Shown here one piece after another: positions 23,284 through 33,054 of a stretch of 64,000 nt of DNA; within the stretch, counting starts at the first letter, position 1; every line of letters begins with the position of its first letter. The position numbers and the translations under genes are program-made. The notes below the pieces were generated by a model. It had not been told where the DNA came from. It did not search any database and saw only the letters and a program-made list of their open reading frames with translations. The DNA is taken from NCBI GenBank assembly GCA_018857735.1, contig JABMCL010000598.1, forward strand, positions 442,501 through 506,500, read 5' to 3'. This DNA comes from Alviniconcha marisindica (taxonomy: Eukaryota; Mollusca; Gastropoda; Provannidae).

Positions 23284-25835
23284 ATGTGCTCATGCGCAAG
23301 TGCACATAGTGTGTGTGTATGATTGTTGTGTGTGTTTTTGTGAAGTGTTCTGGGCTCTCACCTTCTGTTAAAGACGGATGTATACAAATCCCATTTATTA
23401 TTTTTATTATTATCAGCATTTTTAGTGCATGCAACTGTCTAAACGCTTTCTGGTTTTATTGCAAAGATGAGAGCCAAAAGAGAAAATAATGAAAGAAGAT
23501 TGGCTATTCCGAGGTCTCAGCACACAGCCTGTCCTTGAATCTCGGGCCAATTTTCTTAACTATATTTAAGGGCATTAATGTGTAATGAAAAACCCAGCAT
23601 CAGGAAATGCATTAATGTGGAATGAAAAACCCAGCATCAGGAAATGCATTAATGTGTAATGAAAAACCCAGCATCAGGAAATGCATTAATGTGTAATGAA
23701 AAACCCAGCATCAGGAAATGCATTAATGTGTAATGAAAAAAACAGCATCAGGAAATGCATTAATGTGTAATGAAAAAAACAGCCTCAGGATTGCACGTGG
23801 CAGTTGGCCCATATGTATGGTGAGCAAGCAAAGTTGGAAGCAGGTCGCCCTGATCTAGATTTGCTAGTCCCTTGTCTTACCAACATTGCAGTGAGCATGA
23901 CGTCAAAAACTCTCCACTGACTGGACACTGGATGGCAACAGCCACGTCAGTTTCAGGTTCAAATTTCAAGCAGACATCAGTGACCCAATGACCTTTTCCC
24001 ATCCCAGATTTTCTTGTCTCCTCTTTGCTGTCTTTGTTGATTATGATGTGTCTTGATGCGTGAATACAAATGATGTTGAATAATTTGTGTTGATTTTCTC
24101 TGCAGTTGTAGTCTCTGTTGGTAACAGCAGCATCAGAGCTGTGTTTTTTATAGGGTGCTAATGCTGCTTAAAAATAGAAAAATGAGTCTGTAACTTTAAA
24201 CACATTTGTGCTCCACACTTGCCACATTTTCACTGTTTAGAAGATAAACGTGATTAAGGGAGTTACTTGCTCCGCATGCATCCGGGCCCGGAGCTGCAGC
24301 AGTGTGAGAGGGGGTTACGTGCTGTAACGTGTGGACAAAACACCTGGGCATGATTTCTTCATTTCATTTGAAACTAATCAGTTAAGCAGTTTTCAGACAG
24401 TTGCAGTGACATTTTGCCTGGATAGTTTTAACTTTTTTATATCTACAGTTGTTAGTATGGAGGTTTGCTGGCATTAGTTGTTGGTGGTGGTGGTTTTCAT
24501 CGTTTATGAACTAGGTTTTCTGCCATTGATTGATGAAGGATAACGCACTGTCCTTGAGGAAAGATGTTGCGCTGTGTTGAATGAAAGCTGTTGCACTATA
24601 TTCCATGAAAGCTGTTGCTCTATATTCCATGAAAACTGTTGCACTGTGTTCAGTGAAAGAGGTTTCATCTGTTTCCATGAAAGTGTGCTCTATATCCTGG
24701 CTGTTGACTATATTCCATGAAAGCTGTTGCTCTATATTCCATGAAAGCTGTTGCACTATATTCCATGAAAGCTGTTGCTCTATATTCCATGAAAGCTGTT
24801 GCTCTATATTCCATGAAAGCTGTTGCTCTATATTCCATGAAAACTGTTTCAGTGTGTTCAGTGAAAGAGGTTTCATTGTTTGCAGAAAAAGGTGGAAGCC
24901 AACGTGCTGGTGACACAGGCGACGGTGAAGGAAGCCCTGGACATGCTGAGAGGCGCTGTGATGATCGTCTATCCCATGGGGCTGCCCCCACATGACCCCA
25001 TTCGCCACGAGTTTGAAAACACCGAGGACCTCTCAGGAAAGCAGGTGGGGTATAGCGGTTTGCCATCAGTACACTTGCATCACGAGTTTGAAAACACTGA
25101 GGACCTCTCAGGAAAGCAGGTGGGGTATAGTGGTTTGCCATCAGTACACTTGCATCATGAGTTTGAAAACACCGAGGACCTCTCAGGAAAGCAGGTGGGG
25201 TATAGTGGTTTGCCATCAGTACACTTGCATCATGAGTTTGAAAACACACCAAGGACCTCACAGGAAAGCAGGTGGGGTATAGTGGTTTGCCATCAGTACA
25301 CTTGCATCATGAGTTTGAAAACACCGAGGACCTCTCAGGAAAGCAGGTGGGGTATAGTGGTTTGCCATCAGTACACTTGCATCATGAGTTTGAAAACACA
25401 CCAAGGACCTCACAGGAAAGCAGGTGGGGTATAGTGGTTTGCCATCAGTACACTTGCATCATGAGTTTGAAAACACACCAAGGACCTCACAGGGAAGCAG
25501 GTGGGGTATAGTGGTTTGCCATCAGTACACTTGCATCATGAGTTTGAAAACACCGAGGACCTCACAGGGAAGCAGGTGGGGTATAGTGGTTTGCCATCAG
25601 TACACTTGCATCATGAGTTTGAAAACACCAAGGACCTCACAGGAAAGAAAATGCTGAGAACCTCTGAGGGAAAACTGGTGTGGTTTAGGGTGGTATGCAT
25701 GCATTACAGGTTTAAACCATTGCTGGTTTTGTCTAAAGAAAGCAAAAAAAATTAACATGATTTTTTTCATGTTTGTTGAAATTCTTTTTTTTACAGCTTT
25801 ATAGTCCTGTAAGGGATTTTTTTATTATCGCCATG

Positions 25836-25881
<46 letters not shown>

Positions 25882-25908
25882 GTTGGTGTATGTTTATATA
25901 TGTGTGTG

Positions 25909-25984
<76 letters not shown>

Positions 25985-28900
25985 TCTGTGGTAAGTGTGT
26001 ATGTGTGTGTGCATGTGTTTTGGAGGGTGGTGGGGTGGATGGGTCACAGTATATATTGGATCTGTAAACACCACTTTGAAAATCATGATTTTTTTTCTTC
26101 TGGTGGTAGAACAGTATTTTTGTGTATTTTTGTGAGTGACATGTCGGAATTGTTTTGATTTTAGCCTGATTGGTTTTCAGGCCTCCCTGGAAGTGCTTGA
26201 TGAAAGCAACAGCTCCCTCTGGTGGGCAGGCAAGGAGATGCTGAGAGGAAAGAAACTCTCAGACTATGTCGGCAAAAATGAAAAAACCAAAATTGTGGCT
26301 AAGATACAGAAAGTGAGTCATACAATAATGTTATGAGTGGTGTGCAATATTTTTGTAACTGTAGGTACATGCTGTTTAGGCCCAGTTTTGTGTTTTAATG
26401 CAAATAACAAAATTAGGTTTTCAGTGGTTTCATTATTCCATGGGAAATTATCTCCCTTGAGGTACTGATGTTTTCAAACCTAGCAAAATGCCTATTATCA
26501 TGTTTGGTGGATGTCTATTCTAACATGTACTGTTAAAATGAGGGGCAGCTTTAGTATATCAGCCTGAAGCCTAGTGAAAAGCACTTCATCACATTTGATG
26601 GATGTCACCCAGGCCACGCAGCAACTACTGGGTTGCCCTCTGTCATTACTACAGTAGGTTATACTTGTCACTGCCACAGTACGTTATGTGTGTCACAGCC
26701 ACAGTAAGTTATGTATGTCACTGCCACACTGAACAGATGACATCATGACCAAAATTCGTAGAGGTTAGTTATGGGAAAACATCACAACACAACAAAGGCA
26801 TTTACTCATACCGCATGAAATACCACACACACTGTTAACGTATATACCAGCGTGGCACTACCACAGAGACAGACGAAGATGGAGCTAGATGACGATGTAG
26901 GCAGATGAAAACGTAGGTGAACGAAGACGTCGACAGACGAAGACGTAGGTGGATGGAGACGGAGACAGATGAAGATGTAGGCAGATGAGGATGTAGGCGG
27001 ACGAAGATGGAGGTAGATGAAGACGGAGACATATGAAGACAAAGACACATGCACTTTGGGGTGGAGCAAAGCGGCAGCTCTCCTTCAGGTGACTACCCCA
27101 GAGTGATAAAGATGAAGGCAAACGAACACACTCTGGGGTTGAGCAAAGTGCCAGCTCCCTTTCAGCTAACAACTACCCTAGAGTGATGAAGACGGGGCAG
27201 GTGTTATCCACCGCTCTGGCAGCAGCACAGGTGCCCCTGAGGGATGTGTGCTGTCTCCTGCCCTCTGCATCCTGTACACAGCCCACTGTTGCAGCAAGGA
27301 GGAAGGGAATGTGATGGTCAAGTTGGCGGATGACACGTCCTTGTTGGGTCTGATCCAGGAGGATGACACGTCCTTGTTGGGTCTGGTCCAGGAGGATGAC
27401 ACGTCCTTGTTGGGTCTGGTCCAGGAGGATGACACGTCCTTGTTGGGTCTGGTCCAGGAGGATGACACGTCCTTGTTGGGTCTGGTCCAGGAGGATGACA
27501 CGTCCTTGTTGGGTCTGGATCCAGGAGGATGACACGTCCTTGTTGGGTCTGGTCCAGGAGGATGACACGTCCTTGTTGGGTCTGGTCCAGGAGGATGACA
27601 CGTCCTTGTTGGGTGGTCCAGGAGGATGACACGTCCTTGTTGGGTCTGGTCCAGGAGGATGACATGTCCTTGTTGGGTCTGGTCCAGGAGGATGACACGT
27701 CCTTGTTGGGTCTGGTCCAGGAGGATGACACGTCCTTGTTGGGTCTGGTCCAGGAGGATGACTCATCACACAGAGGCCGTGGAGGAGCTGACTGAGAGGT
27801 GCGACAGGAACTACCTGGAGTTGGACATGACCAAGACCAAAGAACTCGTCATCAACTTCAGAAGAGCAAAGGTCAACATGGATCTGATCATCATCATGGG
27901 CCAGCCAATGGAAATGGCTGTGAACTACAAGTACCTGGGCACCATCATCAACAGCGAGTTAGACTGGTCGTCAAACATTGAGGCATGCTGCAAGAAAGCG
28001 AACAAGGGCATGCACTTTCTCAGAAAGATGAAACAGTTCCAGGTTGACGAGAAGATCTTGGCTCGCTTCTACCAGGCCATCATCCAAAGCGCCATGCTCT
28101 ACAATCAGGTGTGCTACTTCGGCAACTCCAAGAAGGCAGACACGGAGTGACTGGACATGGTAGCAAGGACAGCAGCAAAGATCGTGGGGGCTGAGACAGC
28201 AATGCCAAGTACCATCTACTGAAGTGTTGCTGTGAAAATGCTGCAAAGGATCCTGTTGGACGCCCAGTACCCGCTGAACCACGTGCTGTCCTCTCAATTC
28301 TCCAGGCGAGACATTTCCCAACAGCTGAGGTGTTTCAGGACCTGGACCAGCAGATTCAGGGACTCTTTCCTGACAGCTGTTGCCAAGTCAACCTTTATGG
28401 TTATATCAGGGGGAATATAGCAGAGTAAAATCAAGCTTCCCAAGTAGATTTCAGTGCTTCATTCTTAATCATCCTGAAATAAAGAAGCATGAAATTGAAA
28501 TATATTTATAATGCTTTCAGTGTGGAGCATTGTGGTTCAGCCAGCATGCATGTGACTTCTTGGTGTTGGGTCTTTCCTGGTGTGTCCCAGCTCCAGCAGA
28601 TGACCAATGAGGTGTTTCCTTCTAATTAGAAATCTCTCAACTGCCTCCAGGTGTTTGGTTCCTAATTAAAATCTCTCTGCTGCCTCCAGGTGTTTGGTTG
28701 CTAATTAAAATCTCATGACTGCCTCCAGGCATTTGGTTGCTAATTAAAATCTCATGACTGCCTCCAGGTGTTTGGTTGCTAATTAAAATCTCATGACTGC
28801 CTCCAGGCGTTTGGTTGCTAATTAAAATCTCTCTGCTGCCATCAGGTGTTTGGTTGCTAATTAAAATCTCATGACTGCCTGCAGGTGTTTGATTGCTAAT

Positions 28901-30403
28901 TAAAATCTCATGACTGCCTGCAGGTGTTTGATTGCTAATTAAAATCTCATGACTGCCTGCAGGTGTTTGATTGCTAATTAAAATTCTCTGACTGCCTGCA
29001 GGTGTTTGGTTGCTAATTAAAATCTCATGACTGCCTGCAGGTGTTTGATTGCTAATTAAAATCTCTCTGCTGCCTCCACAGAGAGGGCTGGGAGCGCCGG
29101 CCAGGGAAGCTCCCATCAGCGGCGAGGAGCAGAAGCAGCTGATGGCTCACTACTACAAGAAACAGGAGGAGATGAAGGTACAGGGGTGGTCTTCCAGTGC
29201 TACAGGGGTGGCCTTCCAGTGGTACAGGGGTGGTCTTCCAGTGGTACAGGGGTGGTCTTCCAGTGCTTACAGGGGTGGTCTTCCAGTGCCTACAGGGGTG
29301 GTCTTCCAGTGGCTACAGGGGTGGTCTTCCAGTGGTACAGGGGTGGTCTTCCAGTGCCTACAGGGGTGGTCTTCCAGTGGTACAGGGGTGGTCTTCCAGT
29401 GCCTACAGGGGTGGTCTTCCAGTGGTACAGGGGTGGTCTTCCAGTGCATACAGGGGTGGTCTTCCAGTGGTACAGGGGTGGTCTTCCAGTGCCTACAGGG
29501 GTGGTCTTCCAGTGGTACAGGGGTGGTCTTCCACTGCCTACAGGGGTGGTCTTCCAGTGCCTACAGGGGTGGTCTTCCAGTGCCTACAGGGGTGGTCTTC
29601 CAGTGCCTACAGGGGTGGTCTTCCACTGCCTATAGGGGTGGTCTTCCACTGGTACAGGGGTGGTCTTCCACTGGTACAGGGGTGGTCTTCCATGGTACAG
29701 GGGTGGTCTTCCAGTGCCTACAGGGGTTGTCGTTTGTTGGAATGCCTTAAAAGGACGAGAGTTGGTGGCTGCTGGGATAATGCACCAGACTGTCAGTACA
29801 GTGGCTAGGGTTCAGCTGCTGGCTTCAACAGGGTAAAACTCTGTTTTGAAGTTTACGGAGTCCACACTTGATAGCAGCAGAATAATCACAGTGATGATTG
29901 TAGCTGCTCCTGACTGCAGACAGAGGAGCCATTGCAATGGTTTGCATTTTAGTCCGAATGTTTCAAACTGTCAAATATCTCTGGATACTGGGCGTCAGTA
30001 CCTGAAAGCAACCCACAGTATCCTTGCTGAAATAGTTAGGATTGTAGTCCTGTTTCTTTTTTACAATTACAGTAAATCTGTTGACACTGAATCAAAAGTT
30101 GGGGTTAATGTTTTGATTTGACCTATCTCACAATATGGGATGAAATTGATAGAAAATATAAACTCACCTTGAAACTTGAAAAATTCAGATGGAAATAGCA
30201 TATAATGTAAAATGAAGTTCAAGACACAGAGAGAATATGTGGGTTCCAGTATGGTGATTAAAACCGTTGTGTGTGTGTGTTGTGTGTGACAGCGGTTGGA
30301 GAAGGAGGCAGAGGAGTCCTACCTGGACTCTCCCTGGGCTGACGGCCAGCAGCTGAAGCGACAGTTCCAAGGAATGAAGGACATCAAGTGGGGCCCACGC
30401 TGA
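19733..30403 (+). CDS. CFAP298: CFAP298 (C21orf59/kurly), seven coding exons, complete
   Basis: Joined exons 19733-19871, 22007-22174, 22537-22604, 24886-25044, 26181-26312, 29082-29177 and 30293-30403 give exactly 290 codons plus TGA, with every splice phase agreeing. The product is cilia- and flagella-associated protein 298, a cytosolic factor needed for assembly or preassembly of axonemal dynein arms and for ciliary motility and planar polarity in vertebrates. Seen: NGRLKVERICGEMEQL at the exon 1/2 joint, LPPNMQGLADEQIEELKLKD, RGAVMIVYPMGLPPHDPIR, KKLSDYVGKNEKTKI and the C-terminal DIKWGPR, all landmark motifs of the family. The ATG at 19733 is chosen because MVKLHIKHGD matches the family start. 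The frame is also open upstream to 19520 through a tandem repeat. Introns carry tandem arrays and a LINE fragment. No clear AATAAA was found just after the stop. Confidence 0.97.
19895..20190. repeat. 20-bp C-rich minisatellite
   Basis: About 13 units of CATCCCTCCCCCCTGTCCCC, starting about 25 nt after the exon 1 donor. The minus strand has dozens of G-runs. Confidence 0.95.
20230..20985. other. CFAP298 intron 1, low-copy part
   Basis: No exon or element recognised. Confidence 0.6.
20990..21060. repeat. Short GAGCTGGGTGTGGGCTGGGT tandem
   Basis: About six 10-11 bp units in CFAP298 intron 1. Confidence 0.85.
21105..21862. repeat. 28-bp minisatellite (CCAGGTTCTCAGCCATATAG)
   Basis: About 27 units in CFAP298 intron 1. 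Three copies carry the same internal deletion (GCAGTATTCTCAGCC), arranged with a regular spacing that suggests a higher-order repeat of about three units (21420-21590). Confidence 0.95.
22007..22174 (+). CDS. CFAP298: CFAP298 exon 2 (codons 47-102)
   Basis: The acceptor GTGCAG ends at 22006. The exon encodes EMEQLTEHGVSLPPNMQG through IGCRNGQ and leaves one base (G) for the split codon 103. The donor is GTGTGT at 22175, the first bases of a long (GT)n tract, so the microsatellite itself supplies the 5' splice site. Confidence 0.95.
22175..22390. repeat. (GT)n with duplicated GCATGCATGCACATGTGTAC block
   Basis: Starts at the exon 2 donor. A structured block at about 22240-22280 is repeated at 22330-22372, each followed by GT runs. 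Confidence 0.95.
22537..22604 (+). CDS. CFAP298: CFAP298 exon 3 (codons 103-125)
   Basis: The acceptor CTGTAG ends at 22536 and the donor GTAAGG is at 22605. The exon encodes APNDKMKEVLKKTIQEAKDL then ISK. It is the only internal exon with little tandem repeat close by on both sides. Confidence 0.94.
22876..23110. repeat. 56-bp tandem repeat, about four units
   Basis: Core TTTTCTTATGTTGGCCCATC then TGGTTAGAACAGTT, in CFAP298 intron 3. Confidence 0.92.
23222..23282. repeat. (GT)n microsatellite
   Basis: About 30 dinucleotides in CFAP298 intron 3. Confidence 0.96.
23570..23790. repeat. 37-bp minisatellite, six units
   Basis: Core GCATTAATGTGTAATGAAAA then CCCAGCATCAGGAAAT. Very homogeneous. 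CFAP298 intron 3. Confidence 0.95.
24576..24880. repeat. 24-bp minisatellite leading to CFAP298 exon 4 acceptor
   Basis: About 11 units of TTCCATGAAAGCTGTTGCTC. The segment at 24645-24678 is a second copy of the acceptor-proximal sequence 24845-24880 (shared GTGTTCAGTGAAAGAGGTTT) but lacks the TTTGCAG ending. Confidence 0.93.
24886..25044 (+). CDS. CFAP298: CFAP298 exon 4 (codons 126-178)
   Basis: The acceptor TTTGCAG ends at 24885 and the donor GTGGGG starts at 25045. The exon encodes KKVEANVLVTQATVKEALDM, RGAVMIVYPMGLPPHDPIR and HEFENTEDLSGKQ in phase 0. Its last 13 codons and the donor form the first unit of a 75-77 bp tandem array, so seven further copies of the donor follow. The family-consistent joint to exon 5 uses the first donor. 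Confidence 0.95.
25008..25655. repeat. 75-77 bp minisatellite made from exon 4 end plus donor
   Basis: Eight full units and one decayed unit. Each has CGAGTTTGAAAACAC(C), the exon end GGAAAGCAG, the donor GTGGGG, and intronic TATAGTGGTTTGCCATCAGT. Donor starts are at 25045, 25120, 25195, 25272, 25347, 25424, 25501 and 25576. Confidence 0.97.
25840..25980. repeat. (GT)n and (AT)n microsatellites
   Basis: GT at 25839-25878 and AT at 25912-25980, in CFAP298 intron 4. Confidence 0.97.
26181..26312 (+). CDS. CFAP298: CFAP298 exon 5 (codons 179-222)
   Basis: The acceptor TTTTCAG ends at 26180 and the donor GTGAGT is at 26313. The exon encodes ASLEVLDESNSSLWWAGKEM through KLSDYVGKNEKTKI and AKIQK. 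The LWWA and LSDYVGKNEKTK segments are among the most conserved in the family. Confidence 0.96.
26313..26865. other. CFAP298 intron 5, low-copy part
   Basis: No exon recognised. A weak ACAGTA(A/G)GTTAT(G)-type repeat occurs at 26640-26720. Confidence 0.5.
26868..27050. repeat. Degenerate 18-bp purine-rich repeat
   Basis: Units like GATGAAGACGTAGGTGGA. Strand-asymmetric (plus strand poor in C and T). Directly precedes the LINE fragment region. Confidence 0.75.
27184..28430 (+). pseudogene. Non-LTR retrotransposon (LINE) reverse transcriptase fragment
   Basis: This lies in CFAP298 intron 5. At 27220-27335 it reads STGAPEGCVLSPALCILYT and then VKLADDTSLLGL, the RT motifs around the catalytic A-D-D. 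After a tandem expansion (27329-27764) come TKTKELVINFRR, NYKYLGTIINSELDWSSN, FYQAIIQSAMLYNQVCYFGN and TWTSRFRDSFLTAV, the usual C-terminal part of a CR1/Rex/L2-like RT ORF. It is dead: the ORF is split by frameshifts in the repeat, has an in-frame TGA at 28148, and lacks the endonuclease and the N-terminal half of RT. Confidence 0.85.
27329..27764. repeat. 33-bp minisatellite within the LINE RT active-site region
   Basis: Thirteen units of GATGACACGTCCTTGTTGGG + TCTGGTCCAGGAG. The first unit is the natural continuation of the RT motif ADDTSLLGL. One unit carries an extra A and another a 3-bp loss, breaking the frame. Confidence 0.96.
28620..29081. repeat. 39-bp minisatellite ending in the CFAP298 exon 6 acceptor
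   Basis: Twelve units of GCTAATTAAAATCTCTCTGC + TGCCTCCAGGTGTTTGGTT (or CTCATGACTGCC variant). The last unit ends TGCCTCCACAG, the functional acceptor. Confidence 0.97.
29082..29177 (+). CDS. CFAP298: CFAP298 exon 6 (codons 223-254)
   Basis: The acceptor is the CAG at 29079-29081, in the last unit of a 39-bp array. The donor GTACAG at 29178 opens a 22-23 bp array. The exon encodes RGLGAPAREAPISGEEQKQL and MAHYYKKQEEMK. It is sandwiched directly between two minisatellites that carry copies of its own splice signals. Confidence 0.95.
29178..29725. repeat. 22-23 bp minisatellite starting at the CFAP298 exon 6 donor
   Basis: About 24 units of (G/CC)TACAGGGGTGGTCTTCCAG(TG). Unit one contains the donor GTACAG; units also contain TTCCAG, an acceptor-like trinucleotide context. 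The combined array is open in three frames for about 190-200 codons. Confidence 0.97.
29726..30292. other. CFAP298 intron 6, low-copy part
   Basis: No additional exon recognised. Confidence 0.6.
30293..30403 (+). CDS. CFAP298: CFAP298 exon 7 (codons 255-290, stop)
   Basis: The acceptor GTGTGTGACAG ends at 30292, preceded by a short GT run that serves as a pyrimidine-poor tract. The exon encodes RLEKEAEESYLDSPWADGQQ and ends KDIKWGPR then TGA (30401-30403). SPWAD and DIKW are family landmarks. Confidence 0.95.
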   Translation, partial: RLEKEAEESYLDSPWADGQQLKRQFQGMKDIKWGPR

Positions 30404-30774
30404 CCACTTCCACTCTTCTGCGTCCCCCCTCCCCCCACCCATCCTCATTTCCACACTCTGTTCGCTGCGTTTTCCAGTGACCATTTCATCCTGTATTGCC
30501 TTTGCATACAGCAGACATTATCTTCTGTTTGAGCTTCAAACACTGCAGGGTATGGAGTATTCAGACACAGACAAACTACAGGAGGTTGTTGCCTGTGAGC
30601 CAGCTTCTCTTTCTTCATAGTAGACTGAGCCATCAAGTGGAAAAAGAAAGCATTGCACCAAATGTTGCAGAAATCTTTGGTGTACAAATTGACATTACGA
30701 CTGCTGTACCCGTAGTCACTTTTGTCAGCAGTCCTCATTTTAAACCCTGACGTTCATTCACTGGCAGGTGAGAA
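30404..30774 (+). other. Probable CFAP298 3' UTR
   Basis: Follows the stop codon. Contains a C-rich CCCCCCTCCCCCCACCC stretch. I see no AATAAA or ATTAAA in a convincing place, so the transcript end is undefined. Confidence 0.4.
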
Positions 30775-31230
30775 GAAAGCTTGTGTATCTGTTATCCACC
30801 ACACATACTAGTGTCACACATACAAGTACATTAGGTGTAAAGCTTGTGTATCTGTTATCTCTCACACATATAGTGTCACACGTACAAGTGCATTAGGTGT
30901 AAAGCCTGTGTATCTGTTATCCATCACACATATAGTGTCACACGTACAAGTGCAGTAGGTGTAAAGCTTGTATCTGTTTTCCAGCACACATATAGTGTCA
31001 CCATACAAGTCATCAGGTGTAAAGCTTGCATCTGTTTTACCAGTCACACATATAGTGTCACACGTACAAGTGCAGTTAGGTGTAATGAATCTGCCACACT
31101 AGTGCACACTAAATCTGTTAAGTTCCAGTCACACATATAGTGTCACATACAAGTGCATTAGGTGTAAAGCCTGTGTATCTGTTTTCCAGCACACATATAG
31201 TGTTCACATACAAGTGCAGTAGGTGTTGTC
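30775..31230. repeat. Tandem repeat of about 62 bp, seven units
   Basis: Core CACACATATAGTGTCACACG then GTGTAAAGCTTGTGTATCTG. Confidence 0.92.
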
Positions 31231-31429
31231 TGCCACACTAGCAGCACTGCTCTGCCTTGAGGGATTTCAGTCGCATGGGCTTGTAGCCACGTCAAGAGGA
31301 TTTACTGTGGTATAAAGCAATCCTGATGTGTGAGAATCTGGGCAGACATTTTGCGTTGGCCCCAGCGTTCAGACTCAAGTCAGTGAGATGTCACTGTCTG
31401 TAGCATGTGACTGGTATGTACCCAGCTAT

Positions 31430-31890
31430 GTACAACAACCCTGTGTATGTACCCAGCTATGTACAACAACCCTGTGTATGTACCCAGCTTTGTGCAGCAA
31501 CCCTGTGTATGTACCCAGCTATGTGCAGCAACACAATCTGTGTATGTACCCAGCAATGCGGAGCAACACAATCTGTGTATGTACCCAGCTATGTGCAGCA
31601 ACACAATCTGTGTATGTACCCAGCTATGTGCAGCAACACAATCTGTGTATGTACCCAGCTATGTGCAGCAACACAATCTGTGTATGTACCCAGCTATGCG
31701 CAGCAACTCTCTCTGTGTGTGTACCCAGCTATGTGCAGCAACACAATCTGTGTATGTACCCAGCAATGCGCAGCAACTCTATCTGTGTGTGTACTTGGCT
31801 ATGTGCAGCAACACAGTCTGTGTATGTACCCAGCTATGTACAGCAAAACAGTCTGTGTATGTACCCAGCTATGTACAGCAACACAGTCCG
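31430..31890. repeat. 26-35 bp minisatellite (GTGTATGTACCCAGCTATGT)
   Basis: About 14 units. Early short units, then longer units with GCAGCAACACAATCT. Confidence 0.94.
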
Positions 31891-31919
31891 TTTCATCACC
31901 TGCCCACCTTCTTGTGTCA

Positions 31920-32885
31920 GACTACAGCAGAGCTTCATTCAACTTGCTGGAGGTCTGTACAGAGCTTCATTTAACTTGTTGGAGGACTATACAGAGCTTC
32001 ATTCAACTTGCTGGAGGACTATACAGAGCTTCATTCAACTTGCTGGAGGACTATACAGAGCTTCATTCAACTTGCTGGAGGACTATACAGAGCTTCATTC
32101 AACTTGCTGGTGGACTGTACAGAGCTTCATTTAACTTGCTGACGAGGACTATACAGAGCTTCAATTAACTTGCTGGGGACTAGTACAGAGCTTTATTTAA
32201 CTTGCTGGAACTATACAGAGCTTCATTAACTTGCTGGAGGACTATACAGAGCTTCATTCAACTTGCTGGTGGACTTACAGAGCTTCATTCAACTTGCTGG
32301 AGGACTATACAGAGCTTCATTTAACTTGCTGGAGGACTATACAGAGCTTCATTCAACTTGCTGGAGGACTATACAGAGCTTCATTTAACTTGCTGGAGGT
32401 CTGTACAGAGCTTCATTTAACTTGCTGGAGGACTATACAGAGCTTCATTTAACTTGCTGGAGGACTATACAGAGCTTCATTCAACTTGCTGGAGGACTAT
32501 ACAGAGCTTCATTCAACTTGCTGGAGGACTATACAGAGCTTCATTTAACTTGCTGGAGGACTATACAGAGCTTCATTTAACTTGCTGGAGGACTATACAG
32601 AGCTTCATTCAACTTGCTGGAGGACTGTACAGAGCTTCATTTAACTTGCTGGAGGTCTGTACAGAGCTTCATTTAACTTGCTGGAGGACTATACAGAGCT
32701 TCATTCAACTTGCTGGAGGTCTGTACAGAGCTTCATTCAGCTCACTGGTGGACTGCACACAGCTTCATTCAGCTCACTGGTGGACTGCACACAGCTTCAT
32801 TCAGCTCACTGGTGGACTGCACACAGCTTCATTCAGCTGACTGGGAGACTACAGCAGAGCTTCATTTAACTCCCTAGTAGACTGT
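31920..32885. repeat. 32-bp minisatellite (CAGAGCTTCATTCAACTTGC)
   Basis: About 29 units. The last four belong to a subtype with CAGCTCACTGGTGGACTGCA. Confidence 0.95.
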
Positions 32886-33054
32886 ACATTCTGTTCAAAT
32901 GCCCATGTAGCCAGTCATATATATACATGTAGACATACATAGAAAATATTTCATGTGGGTTTTCTGAAGTAGAAGTGTCAAGCCAGTGTATTCTATAATT
33001 ATCAATGGGGGTGGTTGGTCAGGTTAGTTTGATGCTGACAAATAAGGCAGCAGA

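Noticed and set aside
29049..29808. ORFs of 200-230 codons with GWSSSAYRGGLPV repeats
   Set aside because: Only the first 43 codons include real exon 6. The rest is the 22-23 bp intronic array.
31388..32168. ORFs of about 250 codons (Cys/Tyr-rich and ASFNLLEDYTEL repeats)
   Set aside because: Explained by two adjacent minisatellites. No start context, splice signals or non-repeat homology.
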